5,652 bases of DNA, taken from assembly GCA_026986655.1 (NCBI GenBank), contig JALSOD010000008.1:1-5652 (forward strand). The letters are read 5' to 3'. The DNA is from Caldifarciminota bacterium (GTDB lineage Bacteria; Hydrothermota; Hydrothermia; B15-G9; WFZT01). Every line of letters starts with the position of its first letter. The stretch's first letter is position 1. This document shows positions 1 through 4,657 of the stretch, piece after piece. The translations under genes and the position numbers were made by a program. The notes beneath the pieces are model-generated. The model saw only the letters and a list, made by a program, of their open reading frames with translations, ran no database searches and was not told where the DNA came from.

Positions 1-30
1 TGCATACCCAACTGTTTCTTCTACAAGCAT
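1..30 (-). CDS. Start of a minus-strand gene, cut by the left edge
   Basis: Reading leftwards, an ATG at 30-28 opens a frame MLVEETVGYA that runs off the window. It is too short to identify. The call rests on the ribosome binding site: GGAGGTGAGAG lies directly before the ATG, so the GGAGGT core sits 5 nt from the start codon, as good as the best sites elsewhere in this window. A TAGAAT hexamer (58-63, minus strand) could be the -10 box, giving a leader of about 20 nt. The gene diverges from the 66-485 gene across 35 bp. Ten codons cannot prove a gene, but the start signal is strong. Confidence 0.6.
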   Translation of the reverse strand, partial: MLVEETVGYA

Positions 31-42
31 CTCTCACCTCCA
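31..42 (-). promoter_or_regulatory. Strong Shine-Dalgarno site for the left-edge gene
   Basis: On the minus strand GGAGGTGAGAG ends immediately before the ATG at 30. The match to the anti-Shine-Dalgarno sequence is near perfect and the spacing is 5 nt. It is the main reason for calling a truncated gene at the left edge. Confidence 0.65.
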
Positions 43-50
43 TCAGGGTT

Positions 51-63
51 TAGTATTATTCTA
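51..63. promoter_or_regulatory. Overlapping divergent -10-like hexamers
   Basis: On the minus strand TAGAAT (58-63) would serve the left-edge gene. On the plus strand TAGTAT (51-56) lies 9 nt before the ATG at 66. The plus-strand decamer TTATTCTAAT (56-65) recurs exactly at 4622-4631, where its reverse complement contains the TAGAAT box in front of the 101-residue gene. No convincing -35 hexamer is visible for either direction. The assignment is from motif and spacing only. Confidence 0.4.
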
Positions 64-65
64 AT

Positions 66-485
66 ATGATTGCAACTTTATTGTTTGGAGCTTCTACATT
101 CTTTCTGACGAGGTTTTTTTATACCTATTATGTAAAGCAAACGCATGATGAGAACGCATACGCTAACCTTGCCCTGGCCATAGCCTTAGGGTCCTTTGCG
201 GTTATATTCAAAGCAAGCCAAGACAACGAGAAAGAATCAGAGACAACACCAACACAATATGGAGGAATAATTCTCAATCCCAGCGAAGTAGAAGCAACAT
301 GTCACTGTGAACCCATTTGTAGAATCGCATGTTTCGGTAGGGGAGCAATTGGTGCTTTAAGCAAGGAACAGATTAAGAAATATTGTCCCTATAAGTATAA
401 ACAGCTGAAACAATTGCTCGAAAAAAGGGGAGTTAATTTGGAAGAAACGCCGAAGTTGGAACTTCCTCAAGGTATAAAACAATAA
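66..485 (+). CDS. Hypothetical two-helix membrane protein with a cysteine cluster (139 aa)
   Basis: I do not recognise the family. Residues 2-21 and about 33-49 are hydrophobic enough to be two membrane helices joined by a short loop (KQTHDEN). After a charged linker (about 51-65) comes a cysteine cluster at C79, C81, C85 and C89, with a further C107. The tail is basic, then ends in a Pro/Leu-rich stretch. The cysteines could bind a metal or form disulfides; the sequence does not decide. No Shine-Dalgarno site precedes the ATG. An AT-rich stretch with TAGTAT 9 nt upstream suggests a leaderless transcript. It is one of only two plus-strand genes, and its last 53 bp overlap the opposite-strand gene at 433-750. 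The membrane helices and Cys spacing argue for a real gene. Confidence 0.7.
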   Translation: MIATLLFGASTFFLTRFFYTYYVKQTHDENAYANLALAIALGSFAVIFKASQDNEKESETTPTQYGGIILNPSEVEATCHCEPICRIACFGRGAIGALSKEQIKKYCPYKYKQLKQLLEKRGVNLEETPKLELPQGIKQ

Positions 486-750
486 ACCCCTGTTCTTGTT
501 CTATTTCTCTTGCCTCCTCGCTAAGAAGATAGTCTTTAACCTTTGTAGGAAGCTCCTCTAAACTCATCACTTGGTAGTTTTTTATATCTTTCATTTCATT
601 CAGGGGGCGGTTTATTTCCGTCCCCAAAACATTCAGGAGTGGGTCTGGTAACACGGAAAACAGAGGAAGGTCTGTTTTGATAATCAAGCAAACTTTTGTG
701 TAGTGTTTATTATCCTTAGTTGGTCTCACACCACATATTTTGTAAATCAT
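433..750 (-). CDS. Hypothetical protein, 105 aa
   Basis: No family recognised. The protein is soluble-looking, with mixed alpha/beta character: an N-terminal segment with C6 and C21, a hydrophobic stretch around residues 19-45 (CLIIKTDLPLFSVL and on), a charged helix-like region from about 64 to 88 (SLEELPTKVKDYLLSEEA), and a beta-like end (GFIVLYLEEVP). There is no signal peptide or clear membrane helix. It lies 38 bp after the 133-residue gene and has its own promoter-like sequence: TATAAT 8 nt before ATG with TTGTGT 16 bp further up. There is no Shine-Dalgarno site, so translation may be leaderless. It converges on the 66-485 gene with a 53 bp overlap. Confidence 0.7.
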   Translation of the reverse strand: MIYKICGVRPTKDNKHYTKVCLIIKTDLPLFSVLPDPLLNVLGTEINRPLNEMKDIKNYQVMSLEELPTKVKDYLLSEEAREIEQEQGFIVLYLEEVPTSAFLPN

Positions 751-758
751 AAAGCTTG

Positions 759-786
759 ATTATAAAAAGAAAAGAAGATTACACAA
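759..786 (-). promoter_or_regulatory. Sigma70-like promoter for the 105-residue gene
   Basis: On the minus strand a perfect TATAAT (759-764) is preceded by TTGTGT (781-786) with a 16 bp spacer. TATAAT ends 8 nt before the ATG at 750, so transcription would begin at or next to the start codon. This is the best bacterial-type promoter in the window. As an archaeal TATA box it would lie too close to the ATG for a leaderless message. Confidence 0.5.
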
Positions 787-798
787 GTTTACACAAGT
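779..798. repeat. Perfect 10 bp tandem duplication
   Basis: TTACACAAGT occurs twice in direct succession (779-788 and 789-798). The right copy contains the stop codon of the 133-residue gene. The left copy contains the TTGTGT proposed as the -35 box of the 105-residue gene. It may be a small slippage duplication or a two-site binding element. Confidence 0.85.
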
Positions 799-1190
799 GG
801 GTCGGGGGAGGCTATCCAGATGGTTATGTTAAAATTGGGTTTAATATTCGGGTCAATTGAGGAAGTATTCTTAAACCCTAAAAAATCATCTGCAAAGAGA
901 AGTTTCTTTAGGTATTGAGTTGAAAAGGTAACTACCGACTTTGCAGGAATATAAACCCCACCAACAAGCTGTTTATTATTGTTTTGGTCTGTTACCACTT
1001 TACCTATTTCGACATCTCCCTCGAATACTATAAGAATTTGGTAGTTTTTACCATCTTTAATTGCATCAGGCAAGGTGAAAATTTCTTTTAAGGTGTGAAC
1101 ATTATCATCATTATTGTATTGTTTTGTATCTATATAGTTGAAAGAGTTGACCTTTTGAAAATTGACACCACTATAAGACCTTATATCCAT
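789..1190 (-). CDS. Hypothetical beta-rich protein, 133 aa, possible structural component
   Basis: No family recognised. The protein has no cysteine, unlike most neighbours. The N-terminal part is polar and Asn/Tyr-rich (residues 1-30). Several beta-strand-like segments follow: QILIVFEG (51-58), EIGKVV (61-66), GGVYIPAKSVVTFS (77-90) and NFNITIWIAS (119-128), with a short helix-like LKKLLFADDFL. The pattern suggests a compact beta-sandwich, and a single jelly-roll virion protein is one possibility, but that is inference from strand pattern and context only. The ATG follows a G-rich Shine-Dalgarno-like run (AGGGGGG) 6 nt upstream and lies 11 bp after the preceding stop, so this is the last gene of the 2606-789 operon. 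Confidence 0.75.
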   Translation of the reverse strand: MDIRSYSGVNFQKVNSFNYIDTKQYNNDDNVHTLKEIFTLPDAIKDGKNYQILIVFEGDVEIGKVVTDQNNNKQLVGGVYIPAKSVVTFSTQYLKKLLFADDFLGFKNTSSIDPNIKPNFNITIWIASPDPLV

Positions 1191-1201
1191 AATCTACCCC
1201 C

Positions 1202-1492
1202 CTACCTTTGAAATAAAAGCATACCGAGCAACAATCCTGCTCCTAATCCAAATAAAAACTCCTTCTTTTTTACCATTTCCATAATTTGGTTTATTCCTCC
1301 ATACTCTTCAACTTCGTATCCGTACGCTCCCGCCATGTGGGAGTGTTGCAGCATTTTCTTAGGTTTTGGGATTGCGATACAGTCTTTGCACTCTTTTGTT
1401 TTTTCATTACATTCCTTGCAGGTATAGATTATGTTGTCGGAACCTAAGCAGAAAGCTTTTCCTTCTTCAACCAAAACATCTTTGCATATCAT
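1202..1492 (-). CDS. Small zinc-ribbon-like protein with a C-terminal membrane anchor (96 aa)
   Basis: The N-terminal half carries six cysteines: C3, C15 and the pattern C25-x2-C28-x6-C35-x2-C38. Two CxxC knuckles this close could bind zinc or form disulfides. A His/Gly/Tyr-containing linker (about 45-66) leads to a single hydrophobic helix with glycine repeats at 79-94, ending in QR. It therefore looks like a tail-anchored protein with a small cysteine domain. Function unknown. The ATG overlaps the stop of the 129-residue gene (ATGA) and is preceded by GGAGGA at 6 nt, so the two are translated from one message. No named family is recognised, and a generic zinc ribbon is only a structural analogy. 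Confidence 0.78.
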   Translation of the reverse strand: MICKDVLVEEGKAFCLGSDNIIYTCKECNEKTKECKDCIAIPKPKKMLQHSHMAGAYGYEVEEYGGINQIMEMVKKKEFLFGLGAGLLLGMLLFQR

Positions 1493-1878
1493 CTGTTCTC
1501 CTCCTCTTCTTTCATTTTATAATAGCGTTTTCTGGCATCTTGTAAAATAAAGACAGTGGCAGCTATAACTGCTGCAATTAGAATCCATTTTCCTATTTCT
1601 CCTCCCCTCCGAACAATAATAGTTGCTCCTTGCTGCAGTTTAGGGGGTGGGGTCTGCTGTTTCGGTTTTTGAGATGCGGTCTGCTGTTGCGGTCTTGGAG
1701 GTGGCGTTTGCTGTTGCGGAGGAGAAACTCCTAAACAAGCGTAAAATTCTGGAGTTCCCTTCTTGAACATTTGCTTACAAGCGTTTATCTTTGCCCATAC
1801 TTGCAAGTATGACAACCCAGATGCGAGTAGCTGTTGTATTATTTGTTGCATATCAAGTTGTTTTTGTTGTACCGACAT
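1489..1878 (-). CDS. Membrane-anchored protein with a Pro/Gln repeat stalk (129 aa)
   Basis: Three regions are visible. Residues 1-50 are Gln-rich and helical, with C34 and C48 in the segment ACKQMFKKGTPEFYACLG. Residues 53-83 form a low-complexity stalk of about nine-residue repeats (PPQQQTPPPR, PQQQTASQK, PKQQTPPPK). Residues 97-113 are a membrane helix (KWILIAAVIAATVFIL), followed by a strongly charged tail (RKRYYKMKEEEENR). This is the architecture of a protein held off the membrane by a flexible stalk; which side the stalk faces is not known. Function unknown; a virion spike or envelope protein is a guess from context. AGGAGG lies 6 nt before the ATG, inside the last codons of the 107-residue gene, which it overlaps by 26 bp. 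Confidence 0.8.
   Translation of the reverse strand: MSVQQKQLDMQQIIQQLLASGLSYLQVWAKINACKQMFKKGTPEFYACLGVSPPQQQTPPPRPQQQTASQKPKQQTPPPKLQQGATIIVRRGGEIGKWILIAAVIAATVFILQDARKRYYKMKEEEENR
1652..1732. repeat. Three 27 bp repeats encoding the Pro/Gln stalk
   Basis: Units start at 1652, 1679 and 1706, a period of exactly 27 bp or nine codons. The first 16 bases are well conserved (GTCTGCTGTTGCGGTC-like) and the rest drifts. A weaker fourth unit may begin near 1625. The repeats lie within the 129-residue gene and preserve frame, so unit number could change without breaking it. Confidence 0.8.
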
Positions 1879-2176
1879 TTTCTACCTCCTTATTTTTATT
1901 TAAAAGATTTTGCAAAACTTTAATGCCCGCCAGAGATGCGACAACAGACGCTGTCAGTAGCGATAGCTTTGCAAAATCGAGTGTTAAATTTTTGTATGTG
2001 CATACTTCTTTAGCTATAGTTGGATTAAGCTTTTTCTTTTCAACAAGGGTTTTTACGCATATATCGTAAGCTTTCTTTGCTTCAAGTTCGTACACATTGC
2101 AACTTTTTCTTGCAACCCAAAAACCCAGTCCTGTACCTATAGCACTGCCAAGCAGCACCAGCAAAACCAAAGGCAT
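1853..2176 (-). CDS. Small two-helix membrane protein, 107 aa, probable paralogue of the 75 aa neighbour
   Basis: Hydrophobic segments at 2-21 and about 70-90 flank a basic region with C26, C40 and C59. The segment YDICVKTLVEKKK (37-49), followed by a later FAK before the second helix, parallels YANCVSTYAEVKK and LAK in the 75-residue protein just upstream. The two are probably diverged copies, this one with a longer loop and a polar tail (NKNKEVENVGTTKTT). The N-terminus (MPLVLLVLLGSAIGTGLGFW) could be a signal anchor. Function unknown. Its ATG shares one base with the upstream stop (TAATG), after a GGGGGA ribosome binding site. Its end overlaps the next gene by 26 bp. Confidence 0.78.
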   Translation of the reverse strand: MPLVLLVLLGSAIGTGLGFWVARKSCNVYELEAKKAYDICVKTLVEKKKLNPTIAKEVCTYKNLTLDFAKLSLLTASVVASLAGIKVLQNLLNKNKEVENVGTTKTT

Positions 2177-2403
2177 TATTTGTCCCCCACAAGGTAAAAT
2201 AACCCCATCACTGTTATCAGCAAGGAAATACCAACTACTGCCTTAGCCAGGTTAGGGGTTTCAAATCTGCACTTTTTGACTTCCGCGTAAGTTGATACAC
2301 AGTTTGCATATTCAGCCTGTAGTTGTAATTCTTTATCCGTTAACTCATCAATAGTTTTAACTACAACCGCTAATCCACCGAAAGGGAGTATAGCCCCAAC
2401 CAT
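2176..2403 (-). CDS. Small two-helix membrane protein, 75 aa
   Basis: The N-terminus (residues 1-16) and residues 54-72 are hydrophobic. Between them is a mostly acidic-to-basic segment with C35 and C45, well placed for one intramolecular disulfide or a metal site. The segment YANCVSTYAEVKK matches the 107-residue neighbour at six or seven of thirteen positions, including Y, CV, T, E and KK. Function and family are not recognised; the size and topology resemble minor membrane proteins of lipid-containing viruses, an analogy only. The gene overlaps both neighbours through TAATG junctions. GGGAG about 7 nt before the ATG is the likely ribosome binding site. Confidence 0.76.
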   Translation of the reverse strand: MVGAILPFGGLAVVVKTIDELTDKELQLQAEYANCVSTYAEVKKCRFETPNLAKAVVGISLLITVMGLFYLVGDK

Positions 2404-2606
2404 TATTTAGCTCCCTTTTGCTGGGGTTCCTTCCTGTGGTGTAAATACCAACAGAAAGCCAAACCAGCTACAAGGAGAAGGGGACACCATCCAGGTCCAT
2501 GGCCAAAAAAGCCATAATTCCCTCGATAGGTATATCCACTACCCTCATACTCTAACGGAAGAGCTACCCCCTTGATAGGGGTATACTCGCATTGATTGCT
2601 TCTCAT
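2403..2606 (-). CDS. Small Gly/aromatic-rich single-helix membrane protein, 67 aa
   Basis: This is the first gene of the minus-strand membrane-protein operon. Residues 1-40 are polar and rich in Gly, Tyr and Phe (GYTYRGNYGFFGHGPGW), followed by a hydrophobic helix at about 41-56 (CPLLLVAGLAFCWYL) and a basic tail HHRKEPQQKGAK. Cysteines are C6, C41 and C52. No family recognised. There is no Shine-Dalgarno sequence. The ATG is 8 nt from a TAAACT hexamer, consistent with a leaderless message. The start codon lies 15 bp from the divergent recombinase start, and the shared spacer holds the duplicated 24 bp element. The stop forms TAATG with the next gene. Confidence 0.72.
   Translation of the reverse strand: MRSNQCEYTPIKGVALPLEYEGSGYTYRGNYGFFGHGPGWCPLLLVAGLAFCWYLHHRKEPQQKGAK
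2521..2587. repeat. Imperfect direct repeat CCTYGATAGG(GG)TATA ahead of the recombinase
   Basis: CCTCGATAGGTATA begins at 2521 and CCTTGATAGGGGTATA at 2570, about 49 bp apart. They differ by one substitution and a two-base insertion. Both lie in the 67-residue gene and roughly 50-100 bp upstream of the recombinase ATG. They could be chance or a pair of binding sites. Confidence 0.3.
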
Positions 2607-2630
2607 AATAATTTAGTTTAAATGCAAATA
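2607..2630 (-). promoter_or_regulatory. Copy 1 of a duplicated promoter/operator element
   Basis: This 24 bp stretch fills the spacer between the divergent starts and the first nine bases of the recombinase gene. On the minus strand it reads TATTTGCATT then TAAACT, then 8 nt to the ATG of the 67-residue gene. It matches 4616-4638 at 20 positions with three substitutions and one gap. On the plus strand TAATTT (2609-2614) lies 7 nt before the recombinase ATG and could drive that gene. A protein bound here would affect both directions. Confidence 0.55.
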
Positions 2631-3557
2631 TACGACATCTCTACCTGCCTTAAAAAACTCCTGCAAATCGCTAAGCACTGCCTATCTGCTGACAAATTTA
2701 GCATTTTGGAAAGGAGATTGTTAGTAAAGTCACAATTAACACAACGGACTTATTTAGAAGTTCTTGCCAGGCTGTGTGAGAATTCCGCTTTAGGAGATAG
2801 CGAAATATTTAACAATGTAGCTAAGGAGTTAATTTTCAGTTACAACAATATCAACACAAGGAGGACTTACTACTACGCAGTGAAATTTATCGCTTCGATT
2901 CTGGGTTATGAACTCGACATTTTTAGCGAAGAGTTAAAGTTTAAAGCGGAAGAGTCAATGAAAACAGGTAATACCTTTACCTTAAACGAGGTTGAAAGGT
3001 TTATCGATGCAACTTTAGAAATCCTAAAAAAGGGTGAACCTATTGAGATATTTTCATATGAAATTTATCCTGAAGAGTTTTTGAAACTAATTCTTCTTAC
3101 GACCCTGTACGGGGTCCGCCGAGGGGAAGTCTATATTGCCTCCTCCAAAGATGTGTCGTTTGATGAGCAAACAATCTTTATTAGGTCGTTAAAAAAATCA
3201 GTGCAAAGGAAACACTTTATACCTACAGACTTGGTAGACCTCTTTAGGATTGCATTTAAAACTGATAGAAAGCCTCCCGACGCAAGGTATCTAAACGATA
3301 TGTTTATTTATCTGCACGCAAAAGCGGAGGTAAAGCGGGTTAAAAGGAGGAATATACACTCTATTAGAAAAACGGTTGCCTCTCAATTGTTAATGCAGGG
3401 CCACAACCCCGTTTTTGTTAACGATTTTCTCCGCTGGAGGGGAGGCGGAACCATGCTGTCTTTTTACGCAAATATGGACCCAATTTATATAGATGTTGAG
3501 ATATTTAAGAAGCACCCACTGTTGGAAATATGGAAGGAAAAGGTAAACAAAGAATAG
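2622..3557 (+). CDS. Tyrosine recombinase (integrase), 311 aa
   Basis: This enzyme cuts and rejoins DNA through a 3'-phosphotyrosine link, and here probably integrates or excises the element. Residues about 1-105 form the helical core-binding domain and about 117-300 the catalytic domain. Visible catalytic residues are R166 in LYGVRRGEV, a lysine in the beta hairpin (K191 or K192 in SLKKSVQRK), H246 and R249 in NIHSIRKT, W272 in FLRWRGG where many relatives have His, and the nucleophile Y282 in MLSFYANMD. Length is normal for the family and the active site looks intact. The ATG at 2622 has no Shine-Dalgarno site and sits inside the duplicated 24 bp element. The gene diverges from the membrane-protein operon (15 bp) and converges on the 235-residue gene (8 bp). 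No tRNA or attachment site is visible, so target and directionality are unknown. Confidence 0.93.
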   Translation: MQIYDISTCLKKLLQIAKHCLSADKFSILERRLLVKSQLTQRTYLEVLARLCENSALGDSEIFNNVAKELIFSYNNINTRRTYYYAVKFIASILGYELDIFSEELKFKAEESMKTGNTFTLNEVERFIDATLEILKKGEPIEIFSYEIYPEEFLKLILLTTLYGVRRGEVYIASSKDVSFDEQTIFIRSLKKSVQRKHFIPTDLVDLFRIAFKTDRKPPDARYLNDMFIYLHAKAEVKRVKRRNIHSIRKTVASQLLMQGHNPVFVNDFLRWRGGGTMLSFYANMDPIYIDVEIFKKHPLLEIWKEKVNKE

Positions 3558-3565
3558 GTTAGTTA

Positions 3566-4273
3566 TTATCCTTTAACTCCCCTGATGTTTACATTAGCCA
3601 AAGCAGTTCTTACAGCCTCCGCAGTTATGCCAGCCAATTTGTTCTTGACATCTTGGGGTAGTTCATAAGAACTAAGCTGTTTAGCAAACTGTTCCGCAAA
3701 TATGGGGATATTGTCTTGCCACATTTTTTGGATTTTATGGGCAATGCTTAAAATTTTATCAACATTTTCAGGGGATACAGACTGCCTAATACCCTCCTCA
3801 TCGAAAAGCTCAACAGGTATTACAAGTGCGTTTTTAACAGCAGTATCAATATCCATACCAGCCATTACATAGTGTACAATTCTCCTACCGTTCATTTTTG
3901 CGGTATCAGGCTTGTTCATATCAATAAATCTGTGTTGTGCTACATATTCGATAGTCATATCTCCTTTATTTTGGAGAGCATACCAGAATCCGAATTTGCC
4001 AGCATAGCCCAGGTTGGACATTGCATTTTCTTTAAGGCATTTGAAGAATTCCCTTCCTCTTTTACCAATACAATGAGAGGCGATGCCCTTGGCGGCCATC
4101 TCAGCTCTAATAGGTTTCAATACCTGCAAACCAGCCTCGGACCACTTAGGGGTACCTGCCCTACGGATACCAAAAATACCTTGGCTGGGTTTTATAAAAA
4201 TCTTCCCCAACTGGAGCTGGTGTATATCTTTTTTAGGCCCCTGTCTCCTTGCTCTTTGGTAGGTTATTGCCAT
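3566..4273 (-). CDS. Hypothetical basic protein, 235 aa
   Basis: No family recognised. The first 40 residues are strongly basic (RARRQGPKK, GIRRAG) and may bind nucleic acid or lie disordered on a particle surface. The middle carries H67, C68 and C79 (SHCIGKRGREFFKC) and an aromatic, Gly-rich stretch (NLGYAGKFGFWYAL). The rest appears mostly alpha-helical, with amphipathic segments around 171-200 and 206-227. There is no signal peptide or membrane helix. It is the largest unassigned protein here, and a virion or nucleoprotein role is possible but only a guess. AAGGAGGT lies about 5 nt before the ATG, the strongest complete ribosome binding site in the window, which suggests high expression. 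The 36 bp gap after the 101-residue gene shows no promoter of its own, so the two are probably cotranscribed. Confidence 0.82.
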   Translation of the reverse strand: MAITYQRARRQGPKKDIHQLQLGKIFIKPSQGIFGIRRAGTPKWSEAGLQVLKPIRAEMAAKGIASHCIGKRGREFFKCLKENAMSNLGYAGKFGFWYALQNKGDMTIEYVAQHRFIDMNKPDTAKMNGRRIVHYVMAGMDIDTAVKNALVIPVELFDEEGIRQSVSPENVDKILSIAHKIQKMWQDNIPIFAEQFAKQLSSYELPQDVKNKLAGITAEAVRTALANVNIRGVKG

Positions 4274-4309
4274 CTCTTAACCTCCTTCATACTTTCTTTA
4301 CAGTTTATT

Positions 4310-4615
4310 TTAAGCACAAAGGTAATCGGTCGGCAACTGATTCGAAGCTATACCATCGAGAAGCTTATATAGGTCTTCAACTTTATCCCATTCTTGGACA
4401 AGAATACCGTCCATTACTTCCCCTTGCAAAAGAGCGGCATAAACCTTGTCTATACTATCGTCAACACTAAGTTTATAAAAAATCACCTTTTGGGGTTTGA
4501 TTGTGCCAATAAGGCTCTTTAATGCCTTTGCTATATCTACAGGATTTAAAACCTCGTCGCATTTTATTACAACATACATAATTTTGTCGCGTACAAAATA
4601 TTTAAATCCTTCCAT
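4310..4615 (-). CDS. Hypothetical small alpha/beta protein, 101 aa
   Basis: No family recognised. Beta-like segments (KIMYVVIKCD, QKVIFYKLS, DGILVQEW) alternate with helix-like ones (PVDIAKALKSLIGTI, SIDKVYAALLQG, KVEDLYKLLDGIA), giving a compact soluble alpha/beta fold. Cysteines are C19 and C100; there is no membrane helix. It begins its own transcription unit. There is no Shine-Dalgarno site, TAGAAT is placed 8 nt before the ATG, and the surrounding element matches the one in front of the membrane-protein operon. The 235-residue gene follows after 36 bp. An early or regulatory role is possible but unsupported by any motif. Confidence 0.75.
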   Translation of the reverse strand: MEGFKYFVRDKIMYVVIKCDEVLNPVDIAKALKSLIGTIKPQKVIFYKLSVDDSIDKVYAALLQGEVMDGILVQEWDKVEDLYKLLDGIASNQLPTDYLCA

Positions 4616-4638
4616 AACAATTTATTCTAATGCAAATA
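4616..4638 (-). promoter_or_regulatory. Copy 2 of the duplicated promoter/operator element
   Basis: On the minus strand TATTTGCATT runs into TAGAAT (4624-4629), followed by 8 nt to the ATG at 4615. The 23 bp match copy 1 (2607-2630) at 20 positions, with the -10-like hexamers in register and the same 8 nt spacing. The inner decamer ATTAGAATAA recurs at 56-65. The 41 bp gap to the thioredoxin-fold gene holds nothing else recognisable apart from a pyrimidine-rich run on the minus strand. Confidence 0.55.
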
Positions 4639-4657
4639 AGGAAAGGAAAGAAAATTT

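Noticed and set aside
1652..1732. Regular 27 bp repeats considered as a CRISPR array or iterons
   Set aside because: The units abut without unique spacers, diverge in their second half and keep the reading frame of a Pro/Gln stalk, so they are coding repeats.
1791..2069. Plus-strand open frame of 92 codons across the membrane-protein operon
   Set aside because: It is antisense to two overlapping genes with good start signals. Its hydrophobic look comes from reading membrane-protein codons backwards.
2607..2640. Archaeal TATA box for the 67 aa gene (TATATTTG about 20-26 nt before ATG)
   Set aside because: The placement would suit an archaeal leaderless gene, but the unit start at 750 lacks a box at that distance while a -10-type hexamer fits all six unit starts. 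Kept as an open alternative, not called.
3100..3118. Short inverted repeat GACCC...GGGTC considered as a hairpin or recombination core
   Set aside because: It lies in the recombinase codons around the conserved catalytic Arg (R166), has only a 5 bp stem and no T-run, so it is probably coincidental.
3558..3565. Terminator between the convergent recombinase and 235 aa genes
   Set aside because: Only 8 bp separate the stops and no GC-rich stem followed by a T-run is visible there or just inside either gene end.
3872..4372. Plus-strand open frame of 166 codons opposite the 235 aa gene
   Set aside because: It is antisense to a gene with a strong ribosome site, its own start has none, and the translation is an unstructured Ser/Phe/Cys mix without domain features.
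4249..4470. Plus-strand open frame of 73 codons spanning the gap between the 235 aa and 101 aa genes
   Set aside because: It is mostly antisense to the 101 aa gene and has neither a start signal nor protein-like composition.
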